Part shown: positions 14,605-30,936 of the stretch, in pieces
Numbering within the stretch: the stretch's first letter is position 1
How the letters are laid out: every line of letters starts with the position of its first letter
From: Wuchereria bancrofti
Taxonomy: Eukaryota; Nematoda; Chromadorea; Rhabditida; Onchocercidae
Direction of reading: 5' to 3'
Assembly: GCA_005281725.1 (NCBI GenBank)
Contig: SSBO01000012.1
Coordinates: 21,406,779 to 21,470,778 of the forward strand
Length of the DNA stretch: 64,000 nucleotides
Program-made: the position numbers and the translations under genes
The notes under the pieces: generated by a model
What the model was told of the DNA's origin: nothing
The model's input: the letters and a program-made list of their open reading frames with translations, nothing else
Database searches by the model: none

Positions 14605-17022
14605 TTAAGAAGTTTTCGCAGGTGGTCCTTTGTAATTTTGTCGTTTTGGTGCCATATTACGTTCGATAATATCATATGCCATAGCAATAATCGATTCTTT
14701 AGGATCTATAAATTCTATTCCAAGAATATCTTTTGCCTGAAATAAATATTAATTAGTCATACTAGCAACTGTCAATTTTTATGCTATTATTGGTGATATA
14801 TTGTAACCTCGGGATACTGTAACTTGAAATCAATTATTATTATTATTATTGAGAGCTAGAAACAAAGATAGTTGATAAGATTATGATAATGATAATTTAC
14901 GAGAGAATTGTCGAAGTGTACTTCATTGCCAAAACGATTTAATATTTGCTGTTTTGTTTCCTTACTGAACAATGAATAAAGCCATGCTATTGCGTATGGT
15001 ACTGTAATTTTCGGGATACTGTAACCTGAAATTGATAAGATTATCAGTTTGTTGAGACAATCATAAATGATAGGATTGATATTAATGGAAAATAAATGTA
15101 TTTAACCTTGTGATGAGAATTCGTCACGTAAAACATTGGCAATATCCAGAAACCAGAAACTTGGTTGATAACTTAATAAAATTCGTAATCCATCACTACG
15201 TGGTTCTCGCATAGCACGAATATGTGCTTGTGCTATATCACGTACGTCTACTAAACCAAATTGAACTGCTGGTACTGCGGGAATTTCATTGTTCAAAAAA
15301 CGACGTATTATCTTAAAAAAAAAAAAAAAAAGATTGGATTTGTATCAATTTTGGAGGATTATCATCGATATCATAAATGATCAAATATGATTTATTAACA
15401 TTTTGTGTGCCAGAAAAAAAATTGAAGTAGGCGAAAAGTTTTTTTTTTCAATTCTTTTATAACTTTTTAGTAAGGATAAATTTACACTGATACTCGTTCC
15501 TTGTACATTATGAAGAAGTGGTCCAACAACAAGTGCCGGATTGATTACAGTCAACTTAAATTTAACGTCTGAAAGTTGAAAAATAATTGGATGATTTCGA
15601 TTTTTTTAAAAAAATTTATTTTAAAAAAATTTAAAAATCATTTTATTTCACCAATGATTTGACACAATTTTATTCGACATAATAAATGACACAGGATGGA
15701 ATTTTTTTTTTTTTTTTAAGTGCAAATTGTAAATGAGTTATCAGAGAGGACAGTTCAGATGTAATAAAATTAATTTCTAGTAAAAAAGCAACCTTCCTTA
15801 TGGACAAAATCCCATGCAGCTTTTTCTGCAAGTGTTTTACTTTTCACATAATTATTTACATTTGCTGACTCGATATTACTCCAATCATTTTCGCTGAACG
15901 TTCGCGTCATATCTGCGTGACCTTCTATAATGTCAAATAATCTTGGTGTATTTACTTAAGTTTTTCTTCATTACGGAGTTATTTTCATTTCTTGCCATTA
16001 ATTTGTGAAGAGAGAGAGAGAGAGAAAAAAAAAAGAAAACTCTTAAACACTTTTGTTTTATTGTTTGTTGTAATGTTTGGATCAACTAAGATCGATCGAA
16101 TGACCTAATTGTTAATTCTTATTTTCCTTTCGCCATTTCATATGAAATAAAATTCCAATGGACTGATCATATTATCTCAATAGTCAAATAAATAATTAAG
16201 GTTATCCTTGTTGTTTTGTGCTACTTTTGAGAAATTAATTTCCAAAATTTCTACCATTGATGGCAGCGCAAGAACTGGTGACAACAACTTTTTTAACAGA
16301 TGAATTTGAGGCAGCTCGTAATATTCGCAGAGTACCACCTACTGCAGTTGAAATGATTGATTCATCAGTGACAATTGGAAAAGGACTCGCAACATGCAAA
16401 ATATAAGTACAATCAGCTGTTGCTCTGAAAAAATTAAAAACAGTGACAGAAAATGAAAGAAAAAAAAAATGAAATGAACTTGGAACAAATGATTAAACAT
16501 TGATTCAACATTCAATGAGTTAGAAAAACAGGAAAAAAGTTTAGAATTTTTGGTTCTCTCTCCCTCTCTCTCTTTCTCTCTGGAAAGGAAAGGGAAAAAC
16601 AAAGAGAGAGAGAAAAAAGGAACTGATAATAGGTTGATTAATTAAGCAATAAAATGATAAAATAAACAAGAAATGTTGAGAGGAGAGAACGAACTGAGAC
16701 CATCCTTGATCATTTTCCAGGTCTGCTTCGACCAGTTCTAAACGTTCAGCTGCTCCTTCGAGCTGTTTCAATGGATCAATTTTAAAATGATTATTGAGGC
16801 CACGTACGGTACCACGTACAGTATAATTTTCCTTTAAAAGTTGATGAACACAATGTATTCCAATAAAACCTGATGCACCGGTAACGAGCACTCCTGCAAT
16901 ATTAATCATTTCTAATCTTTTAATTAATTTAACTTATCAGATTGAAAATATAATTCACTCATATTTTATCTTCTCTTTCCGAAAAAAAAATACAACTCAC
17001 TGATATTTCGATTCGTTTCCAT
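14605..17022 (-). CDS. Dihydroflavonol-4-reductase-like NAD(P)-dependent dehydrogenase (extended SDR)
   Basis: Eight exons (17001-17022, 16695-16893, 16255-16424, 15793-15924, 15486-15568, 15107-15311, 14901-15025, 14605-14736) sum to 1068 bases, giving 355 residues, close to the family norm. The nucleotide-binding glycine motif VLVTGASGFIG lies at about residues 9-19, then LELVEADL and HVASPFP. The catalytic elements are VVVTSSCAAI and YVKSK (YxxxK), within NNYVKSKTLAEKAAWDF. NPALVVGP and VDVRDIAQAHIRAM complete the family pattern. Family knowledge: these extended short-chain dehydrogenases reduce ketone or aldehyde substrates with NADPH; animal members are close to yeast GRE2-type methylglyoxal reductases, and the substrate here is unknown. 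The exon 2/3 junction works only with the donor at CA|GTTCG (16694). Exon 6 uses an AAG acceptor. Intron 2 contains opposed CT and GA tracts. Confidence 0.9.
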
Positions 17023-17654
17023 TTTTTTTTTTTATCACAAAAACACTGAAATAAAATTTGAGTCTTCAAGAGGAATTCGTCGTTCTTTTTTTGCAATTTA
17101 AGCGTTATATCATAGAAATGAGAAAAACAATTACACTTAATTCATTTCAAAAGAAAAGAATATATTTTCAAATTATATGAAAATGAAAAAGAATGCAAAA
17201 ATATGATTGTATGAATAGATAAGTTATAAAAATTTCATAACATTTTAGAACTCATTTAAATGATTAATGCATTTTGAAAAAAGCTAAATTAGAAATATTA
17301 ATGAATTATTTAGTTGATACATTTACAACTTTTTATAACATTCATTATCATTTAATTTGCTTCTTGTTGTATGCTTCAAATATATTTTCATCTCAATTTT
17401 GAAAGAAAAGAAATGTTGATGAAATTTTTTTTTTCCATAATTTAGATTAGAAATTGAATATTAATCAATATTTTTTTGAAATATTATAAATGAAAAGAAT
17501 TAATAGGAAGAAAATAAACTGAAATTAAAAGGAATATAATAATGTAAACAGGAGCGCATGATTTGATCGACGAAGAAATGACACCCTAAAAATGAGCAGC
17601 ATATTAGTGCCAACAACGATGTCAACCTTTTCTGCATGGATTAATATTAATGAG

Positions 17655-17700
17655 TACACATACATACATACATACATACATACACATACACACACATACA
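17655..17700 (+). repeat. (TACA)n microsatellite
   Basis: Near-perfect TACA tandem units, grading into CA repeats, upstream of the DFR-like gene. Confidence 0.9.
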
Positions 17701-18695
17701 AATACAATACATGAAAACATATATATCACATACATATACACAAACACACATGTACACATGTATGTGTGTGTCTGTGTGGAAAAAGATATGTAAAACAATG
17801 CGAAATTTTTCAGATGTCGCAGTGTCAATCTTTTATATATAGATTTTTTTAAAAATATTTATAGCAGCAATGTGATATTTGTGTTTAAAAAGAAATTTTT
17901 TCAAAAATTTCTTTCGTGAAAGAATAAACAAAAAAAACCTTTGTGTAAATTGATTAGAAATGTAGTAACTTTGAGAATTATAAAAAGAAAAATGAAATAT
18001 TTTAAACCTTTTCATTAACATATTTTGATAAGAAAAAAAAAAACGTAGAATTTGATGCGTTCAGTAATTTACCATGAATAGCATTTTTATGAATAATAAT
18101 CCATTTGTAAAACTATGAATTATGAAAAAATAACGAAATAAATAACATCCAAAATTATTTTCATATCTAATCTAAGATAAATTCAAAAATGGCTCCAATT
18201 AATCGTAGATTATGAGATGCTATAAAAGATATAATAATATTATTCAAATGTCTTTTTTTTTTCACCTCTTTCCTTCCCTCATTTTTCATTTGCGACAATG
18301 CTTTCATTGTTTTTAAAAAAGTAATTAAAGTGAGAATAAAGTGATGTAGCAAAAAGAATTCACAAAATATCTCATTCAAAAAAATCTGAATTTATGAATA
18401 TGTATGATATGATGGATGGCTTTTATTTGTATTAATAATGACAATGTCACTTCTTTTGTCCTATCACTCAAACTGATATGTTTCAGTATTTAAACTTTTT
18501 GTCATTTTAGCTGTTTGAAGTTACAATGCAGGGAAAAAAAAATCATCAATACATTACATCTTGCAATTTTTTACATTTCATAAGGAACACAACAAATTAA
18601 ACATGAAATTGTTCTCTATGATATTTTTTAGATCCCGAATAAAAAATTGAACAGCTGGCATTTGATACTGAAACACTTATGAAGAATATTAGCTT

Positions 18696-18723
18696 TGAGA
18701 GAGAGAGAGAGGGAGAGAGGGAG
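18696..18723 (+). repeat. GA-rich simple repeat
   Basis: GAGAGAGA tract interrupted by GGG, in the intergenic region between the DFR-like gene and SELENOF. Confidence 0.85.
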
Positions 18724-20202
18724 AAGTTAGTTTCGAAGAAGAGTGATAGTTTTGATAAAGATAAATTTAATATGGTGGAGTTGAACTTTGTGGAATGTAG
18801 TTGGAAACAAAAAAAAATACACACATCTTTAGTAAATCATTTAATTACTTAAAAAGCAATGCTCGAAAAGAAGTGGAAAGTAATAGTTGAATTTTATTAA
18901 AAAGTTTAGTTGTCCTGCTACGATTACCAAATTGCTTCATCTCATCAAATGAGATAGAAATAAAATCAAATAAACTATTCGTCGTTTTTCTTATTATATA
19001 GTTAACTTGTATAACTTCTGTATATAATAACGAATTGAGTATATGTTTACATAATAATTTTAACTATATAATAAGAAATTTAACTGTGTGATAAGGAACT
19101 ATTTTTTTCCTTGTTATATAATTAAAAACTTCTGGTTTTATTTTTAATTCTTGTTTTTTCATAGATTTGTTTATATTTGTTTTCTTGAGCACGCGACGAT
19201 TCTGATAATAGATCATTTTTTATTTTTTCTTCTTCATTTATATTATCATGAGTTAGATAAACATTAAAATATGATAAACATTTTGTGGCCAATTATTTAT
19301 GGTTAAGAGTTATTCAATTTGATTAGTAAGGAAGATAATTTTAAATCAGTAATGTAATTATGCAATCTAATCATCATTTGGCATTTCATTCCTAATAATT
19401 TTGAAATATTTCAATGAGTCTATCTATTATCTATTGCAGAGAGAAGTTCAAAAATGAAATTGAAATAATCTGTTGGTTAGTGCGATAGTTGGAAAATAGC
19501 ACTAAAACGTTGACAATGAGAATAAATCTTCATATGCTTCTTTTTTCTTTTTCACTTGTAAAGAAGAAAAACCAAGAAAAAAAAATTGAAAAATGATGTT
19601 TGAGAATTTAATACTATCAGTACTTTCCGAACTATTTCCGATGACATCAATAATAATTGCACATAAGTAATTTCATCCATCTGAAATTAGTTACAAAAGT
19701 TGAAAACATTATTAGTAACAAAGAAAGATACCGTTATTAATTTTAAGAATACCATGTGATAAGAATTCTTCCTCAGAGGTGCATCAATAATGATAACACA
19801 AGGTTTTCTTTATGAAGGAATATTGAGAATTAAACAGAGATGAGAAGAGTTCCGAGTATTTACTATAAACAACTAAACAACAACATGCAAATTGCATTTC
19901 CTTTAGACAACCAACCGTACACGTACGTTGGTTTATATCTTGTTCATATGTGGCGTAAATCTCAAAACCCGTGAGACGGAGCATTTGCGTAGTGGGAATG
20001 CGGGGTTTTATCGGTGCTTCGGGAGGATAGCAAGTGGAATTTGAAATGAGGGTTTGGAGGAAGTAAGTGGTCGGTGTATGACTCATTTCACAATTAAATT
20101 TTGAAAAGCTCACTTTGATCAGTTGGAGTTAATCCATGGAATGAATCCATCGTGTTATTTCTTAGTAAAAAAAGCAATTTCTTTGTTTTTAATTGCTTTT
20201 TC

Positions 20203-20204
20203 AG
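20203..20204 (+). promoter_or_regulatory. Probable spliced-leader acceptor of SELENOF
   Basis: TTTTTAATTGCTTTTTCAG ends at 20204, 59 bases before the chosen ATG. This strong nematode-type acceptor, with no donor candidate close upstream, supports a trans-spliced 5' end. It also excludes the in-frame upstream Met codons. Confidence 0.5.
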
Positions 20205-20263
20205 GCATAGGCAGTGAATGGACTGTGATGAGGACATGTCTAGATGCTCATTCCAGCCATTCC

Positions 20264-21506
20264 ATGAATCAATTACAGCTTTTCTTGGTAAATCTACTTA
20301 TGAGAATATTTAAATAGATATTCATACTGTCTCAATGCGCTTCGAATATAATTATTTATTTGTTGCGAAAGAGGGATGATAGTTCTGATAAAATTATGTT
20401 ATCAGCCATTGAAAGCTTATTAATGTAAACTAAACATTTATCAACTCTAATTGTCTCATATAGATTCTCTTATCTAATCATAGCTCTTCTATGTTTCATA
20501 AGCAGTCAAAATCATAAATGCTGGTTATGCATAAAACTTGCCGATTTTATGAAAGACTTCACTGCAGCATGTGAGAGGAAGGATGATATAATTGATGTTT
20601 TTGATGGTGCTAATTAATTATTTGTGTATCAGAGTGATTTGTTTCATTAAAATTGTTCATTTTCCTTTTTATTACATAACTCAAATTTGCTGTAGAATTT
20701 TTTCAATATTACTGCAGCTGTAGATTGCAAGAATGATGAGCCCTTCTTCTTTCTATTTTTACGCGTGTATTTGCAGCATATGGTTGTGATGATTCCACTC
20801 GTTTACAGTGAATTAGATCGTCAAACTTGTCAGGAACGTGGCTTCAACAGTGAATCACTGCAATGCTCAAGTTGTGCGGACCTGCCACAGTTTCATCTAG
20901 ATGAGCTTGTTGATGACTGCAATTCATGCTGTAGGAACGATTATGTGGAAATGGAACAAGCAGTATAAAAGTTTTACTCAGTTGACTTTACAATAATGAT
21001 GGGGAATCAACTGAAAACTAAAAAGCCTTTTTTCTCGTAATAATAAGAAAATAAGTTGATGTAGCGATGTTTCTTATCATGATGTTGATTAAGCTTGAAA
21101 TTACTTTTAGAAATATCCACGAGCTTACATCGAGATTTGTGAATGCAACTTAGGACGATTTCCCCAGGCGGAAGGTTGGTCAACTTCGTTTTCACTGAGT
21201 TACCCGAACAACTTCTTTTTATGCGATAGCTCTCCTCTGGCGCAGTGGTATCTCATTAAAGTGGAGCATATTATTGTACTCATTGAAATATTGATATAAA
21301 GCTAATATATATAAAGTATTTCAGCGTTTGTTAAATCCAATATGGTAAAAAAGTGGGGGACTTGTGTGAAAGTTCATCACGTTCGAGGAACATTGCCGAC
21401 AATTAAGTTATTGGATGCGCAAGGAGAAGTGCAAAAGACTATGAATATTGAAAAATGGGATACCGATACAATTACGGAATTTCTGAATACATGGCTGGAG
21501 TGCTAG
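20264..21506 (+). CDS. SELENOF: SELENOF (Sep15) homologue with Cys in place of Sec
   Basis: Four exons (20264-20287, 20777-20962, 21111-21174, 21325-21506) total 456 bases, giving 151 residues. The N-terminus MNQLQLFLHMVVMIPLVYS is a signal peptide split by intron 1. The cysteine-rich domain that binds UDP-glucose:glycoprotein glucosyltransferase in vertebrates follows: SELDRQTCQERGF, LQCSSCADL and CNSCC. Then comes the thioredoxin-like domain with EICECNLGRFPQ and a conserved tail, IEKWDTDTITEFL. Vertebrate SELENOF has Cys-Gly-Sec at the redox site; here it is Cys-Glu-Cys, read from TGC, so no recoding is needed. Family knowledge: an ER-lumen oxidoreductase in glycoprotein quality control. 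There is no obvious KDEL-type signal, as is usual for this protein, which is held by its partner. The start was chosen for the signal peptide and the upstream splice acceptor. Confidence 0.93.
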
Positions 21507-22600
21507 TGATCTATTGCTTGATTTCTTATAGGTCCCAAAATTTATTCATTTTTATCGCAATGGTCTTGATTGCTGCTTGAAGGATTTACCTTGGTGTACT
21601 CAAGTTTTATACTTTTATATAATTTTTGTACTGACGTTTAACAAATGATTCAAAAATAAAAAATAAAAAATCAATTTAAAAGGAGCAATAAACGCTTTTT
21701 TCTCTTTTTCTTTTTTTTTTTATGATCTTTTTATGATCACTTCTTCGAAGTATGTAGCCTAAATGGTTATTGGATACCTTAAGATTGAAACATTCTTGTT
21801 TGTCCCTTTAAGTTTAAGCGTCCAAAAGTAATATAGATATTTAATGTTCACTTTAGCTTCATCTGTCACATTTTTAGTTTCAACTCTTGTGTGAAATCTA
21901 ATATTTCCCACTTCTATCTTCAAAAAACAATTGTCGAAATCAGCTTTTATACTATATTACAGTATAAAATTTTTTACACTATTTGTAAGCATAATTTTGA
22001 TTCCAGAAAAGTAGTTAAACGGTTTAGAAGATTTCTGAGGACAATAAATGGAAATCCCTTTGCATGCTATTTTAATAACATGCTATATTAATAGTTTTTG
22101 CACGCTATCTTAATAACAATGATTGGTAATCTCAGGTTAACGCAAAAATCAAATGTTTTCTAAAGTAATCCGTTGTCTCATCAGCCATTGTGTTACTTCT
22201 TTTCGTTATCAGTATGATCCTTGAGTGACTCTTAGCTGTTAATTCTTCCGTGAACACTGCGGAGAAACTGGTAATTTAAGGTGCGTAGTTTACAAACTTC
22301 TCCTTTATAGTTTTTAAATAAATTCAAAGTAAATAGATTGCCTAATTCCATATATACTTTTATTTCTACAGGAAAGAACTGAACTTCCCTTGACTAATTT
22401 CATGACCAAATTGGACAATCTAGTTCTGAAGATGTTCACCAACTTATTCATTAGGAGGGAACTTTATTATAGAAAGTTAGGGAAAGATTCACAACGGGAA
22501 ACAATTACTTCGCAGTAACATAAACAATTTGTGAGTTTTTGATGAATCTGGATAGTATGTTAAATCCGCTTAATGTTAACAAAATTTTCTACGGGTTCAC
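21507..22600. other. Intergenic region between convergent SELENOF and glutathione reductase genes
   Basis: The two genes converge, so this should hold both 3' UTRs. An AATAAA-like cluster at about 21654-21692 could serve polyadenylation of SELENOF. No exon was found. Confidence 0.5.
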
Positions 22601-26774
<4,174 letters not shown>

Positions 26775-27881
26775 CGATTAGCGTAAATTACACACAGAGC
26801 AAAAATTGGTATGACTATGTCAATCAGAATGATTCCGTTCCTATAACGACTCAATCGACATGCTTTTAATTCTTTACAACTAATACGTTATAAACACATA
26901 TACATATAATTCAGGACTATTCGAACACGTTCAGAGTCATTCTATGAAGATTCTCAAGATTTTCAAGTTGGATTAACAGTTATTCCTAAATTTTTATTTT
27001 CATGCCATTGACTTTCCCATTTACTATAACAAATTCTCAAAACATCTGAATTGCGCATTTAATGTGACAAAACACCAGCTAGATAATGCACTTGTAGTTT
27101 ATAATAAAAACCAGCATAACATTCATATATATTAATACATAGATAGCGTCATAACTTACTATCACCCACTATCTGTCTCGCATTTTGATAAATGTCAAAC
27201 CGATTTGAGACATAAAGCCAATGTTTTCATCAGTAAAGAATGAAGGGAAATAAGACAAAAAAGTAGCACTGTATTTATTTATCATGTATTCATATATAAA
27301 AGTATTTTAATCCGCTCGCAAAATCAAATCTACCTAGATGAATGTTTCAAACATTTTATCTGTTTATTAATCATAAGTGAACAAAAAGCAAAACATAAAC
27401 CAGTTATTACCGAAATACATCTGAGAAAGTGAAAGAAACATAACCAAACAAGGACAAAACCGCATCTTTTACAACAAATCATCTTAAAGAAGTTTATTAG
27501 TCCAAAGTAAATTTACTGAGATAACTAACATAATATCAGCAGTTTCACAGCCTACTCTTCTCTACCTTTTTAAGTGCTTGAAGTTCAATTCATTCAAATG
27601 AATTAAGAATTTAGAAAGAACAAGGTTTTCTAGAGGCTAGCTTCAGAAAAATCCTGATATGCAATTATTGCAACATATACTAGATTTCTAAAATCAGTCT
27701 CCTACTCAAATTACTGAGGAATTCAAAGAAACCCATTTGAGTGAAAAGTTATACAAAACATCGTCATCTCGTACAAATTATACTTCTGATAAGAATAAAA
27801 CATGAGTGAGAAAATAAGTTAAAAGAGGAAATAAGGAAATAACATTAATAAAGGGAACATATAACACAAGATAATAAGCAG
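26775..27881. other. Intergenic region between GSR and SEC22
   Basis: Both genes run leftward. This 1.1 kb should hold the SEC22 3' UTR and the GSR promoter. No exon was found on either strand. Confidence 0.5.
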
Positions 27882-29616
27882 CTACCAGAATAAGTAACGA
27901 GCAGCAAAACCGAAAAAACCTAGAAAGCAAAGAAGCACAGTTACCTTGAACAGCGTACTTTTCCGATTAAGTAATCTCGCATCTTCTCGATACTTCTTAC
28001 TGATATCCGATAAGTCATTTGCCCTTGTCTCCAAAACTGTTTAAAAATGTTATTTTATAAATCTGCTTTGGTAATTCGAAATTTTTCAAAACATTTCAGT
28101 CAAATCAGACAGTTAAGAAATTTCAATTTGTCCAAAAATTTGGAACTGCATGCCAAACAAAATATTACAGCATGATCTAATTTACTTATTTCAGCAAAAT
28201 AAAAAATCGGTTTACTAATTTGCTGCACAAAAGATTATTGTATGCATCCATTACTTATTAATGCAATAAAAGTCATAATGTCAATAAATGTTTGCGTTCA
28301 TTCAATCACTGATAGCATTGTAAACAAATTAAACAGTAAACGAAAAACTTACTATTTAATGCTTCGCCGCGATGAATTACATCTTCAATATTTGAAACCA
28401 TTATGCGTGTCACATCTTGCAGTTCACTACTGACTGCAGATATCGCATGACGACTCCTACCAACATACTTTCTTTTTGCTTGTTGTATATAGTGATCTGC
28501 AGTGTAACATTAGATACAGATATAAGTAACAAAAAAAAATCATTTGCTTATTTTAAATACTAGCAATACAGTTTTGAATATTATTGGACTTTTTTGGAGG
28601 ATTTAGTTATTAAAAAGTAAGCAATTTCAAGAAATCCATGCAAAACCGCATAAGCTATGTAGTATAGAAATGAAAAACGCTATATCAGGTTGACATATTG
28701 TGTGAGACACAATACTTTACAAAGATAATGAAATCGTATAAATTTAAGAGTCTAGGAATGTATAGAAAAATCGAACCAAATTCAATGAAATGATACGGTC
28801 TAGTGACAGATGTTATGCGTGTGCCATTCTGACCAAGAAATTCATCGGTAATATCTTCTAAATATGCAAAGGCAGATTTCCGTGAAAAATTTTTTTCACA
28901 GAGACATAGTGAGCAAACTGGTCTTTTGATCACGTAGCTGTAAGATAGCTTTAATAAATATCTAAAATTCGCATTAGCATTCATAGTTTACAAACACCAT
29001 AAGGTAACCTATTGCTTCCCACCAAGACCGTTACACCAACAAAAATGGCTGAATTTTTACTAAAAATACTGAACCCTGAAAAGAAGAAAACTAACTGAAA
29101 ATAATAAGGTCCACTCTCAAGAGTATGTATAGTTGGACTGTTGTCATTCAGCTTCCGAAAAAGCATCTTTGCCTGATTAGTATATTTCACCATATTATGA
29201 TCCGGCTGAAAATATTACCTAACTTATCAAGCAAAAAGTATTTAGTTTGGCATCTATTTTCCTCTCAACAGAAATTTCAGGCAGACATTTGATAAGAGTA
29301 TACTTCAAAATATTTCATTTAAATCAGCTAAAGACGATACTTTCTTATGCCAATATTAACACGTTTTGCATGTTTATTAATCGTTCGGATTCCTAGTGTA
29401 ACATTGTCAGTATTATTGATATCATCCACATCCACGACCTAAGGTCAAGACATGCATTTCACTGTAGTTTTCAACCGTTTTTCTTTTCATAGGATTTCTC
29501 ATTAATTCAACTGAAATGAATCAAATTTCAAACAAACAAACTTCATCGCTGCCTTCAATTGAAGTAGCAAGAATGAGACCATCGGATACACGTGCAATCA
29601 GCGTTAGCAAAACCAT
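27882..29616 (-). CDS. SEC22: R-SNARE SEC22
   Basis: Five exons (29542-29616, 29096-29205, 28777-28937, 28353-28496, 27882-28036) give 214 residues, almost the length of human SEC22B. The N-terminal longin domain starts MVLLTLIARVSDGLILATS and includes QAKMLFRKLN, SPTIHTLESG, FAYLEDITDEF and VTRPYHFIEF. The SNARE motif follows, with the zero-layer Arg in EDVIHRGEAL and ending in DISKKYREDARLLNRKS. A C-terminal membrane anchor, VLLCFLGFFGFAARYLFW, directly precedes the stop. An apparent GTAACT donor after the SNARE motif is not used, because read-through gives this anchor. Family knowledge: it mediates fusion of ER-Golgi carriers with syntaxin 5, BET1 and GOSR2 partners. It lies between ZNFX1 and GSR on the same strand, with gaps over 1 kb, so operon membership is unproven. 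Confidence 0.95.
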
Positions 29617-30936
29617 TGACGTGTAAATCACAGCTCTAAAAAACTGAAATTCATCTCTTCCAACCTGACAACAACAACATGTAGAATAGAAAAAGCGTAC
29701 ATTAATCATAATTGTGAACTCTGTCATGAAAATGATTTGAAAAATATTCTCTCTCCTAATGATATGTCATTTACTAGAGTCAATTTCACAGAAACCTCTC
29801 CATTGTAGCATGAATACGTCTCTAAGCTTACGTAATTCATGAAAACGTCTAATGCACGTGGCCAATATGCAATAAGGCATCTCAACAATGACATTGACAC
29901 GTAGTGATGACGCACGATCGTATGATTCAGGCCTTGCAGTATTCAATTCAAAGCCTTATCTTACAACTACCTACATAGTCTACAAAGAAAGATAGACTTG
30001 TCTGCCATTACTTATACCATCAAAAGTATCATTAATTAACTCATCATACGTACACGTGTAAATAACTTATTGTTGAATACTATTAATTAATTAATTAATT
30101 AATTAATTAATATGTAACATCGTCAAGCGAATTGTTTTTTCCAGAGAACAAACAACATTTCACTGAATACAGAAATTTGTTCTAATAGAAAAGAAACACA
30201 TTATACTGATACAACCATACATGCCTGAAAATTTCCAGAACTTATCGATGTAAGAAATCATTTTCAGATCAATCTTCTTCTTTTGCTTTCTTTGGTCCAT
30301 TTATCGTTTCTTATAAATCTAAAAAGTTCGTAGACAAATTCAGACATCCTTTACTTCATCCTGTTCATGCTGATCATTGAGATACAAATTCACTTCCACT
30401 AATATTTTCATATTTACTAACGAGAAACAGGAAACAACGAAAATGATATGTTCTTATAAATTAATCCCATATTAAAAGCTGAATAAATCAAATATTTGAT
30501 TTGATTTTATCGCTTCTATCAATCATATTTTTGAGCAGAATTATCTTACTTATTAAAAACATTCAGCTATATACACAGATACACATTATGCATGATTATA
30601 AAAATATTATGATAAATGAATATGATAACAAGCGGATTCATTCCTCCTATGATGCATTTATTCAATTTGTTACAACATTTCATTCCACTTCAAAATATAG
30701 AAGGCGCAGATAATACCGGTATAATGAATTGAAATTTTAAATATTAAAAAAAAAAAAAATCAGGCATAAATAAATACCTTTCAAAAACTCTGAGGCAGCA
30801 CAGAAATGCACTAATGCATATTATATGAACATTACGTGTGAATGCTTGTGTTCACATAATGTTCAGGAACTTCTTGTAGCACAGATACAAAATAGAGATG
30901 TCCTTTACAGAAGTGAAATTAGCGACATTATCTACA
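29617..30936. other. Intergenic region between SEC22 and ZNFX1 gene
   Basis: Expected to hold the ZNFX1 3' UTR and the SEC22 promoter. It contains a (TTAA)7 tract. No C-terminal zinc-finger exon for ZNFX1 was seen here on the minus strand. Confidence 0.45.
30083..30110 (+). repeat. (TTAA)7 tandem repeat
   Basis: Seven perfect TTAA units, self-complementary, in the gap between SEC22 and ZNFX1. Confidence 0.95.

Larger units (their letters stand above)
17023..20202. other. Intergenic region between DFR-like gene and SELENOF
   Basis: About 3.2 kb, extremely A+T rich, with no supportable exon. It holds a (TACA)n microsatellite at 17655-17700 and a GA tract at about 18696-18723. The less A+T-rich 200 bases before 20110 may be the SELENOF promoter. 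They contain a 109-codon minus-strand open frame (19784-20113) that I do not recognise and do not call as a gene. Confidence 0.45.

Noticed and set aside
17525..17828. Minus-strand frames rich in Tyr, Val, Cys and Met
   Set aside because: Translations of the (TACA)n microsatellite.
21230..21256. tRNA A-box-like TGGCGCAGTGG
   Set aside because: Resembles the 5' part of a tRNA-Met, but no B box or pairing stems follow. It lies in SELENOF intron 3.
27934..27943. Possible intron donor GTAACT near the end of SEC22
   Set aside because: Reading through it gives the expected membrane anchor and stop. Splicing it out would remove the anchor.
29724..29915. 63-codon minus-strand open frame before SEC22
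   Set aside because: No splice or homology support. It lies in the SEC22 5' flank.
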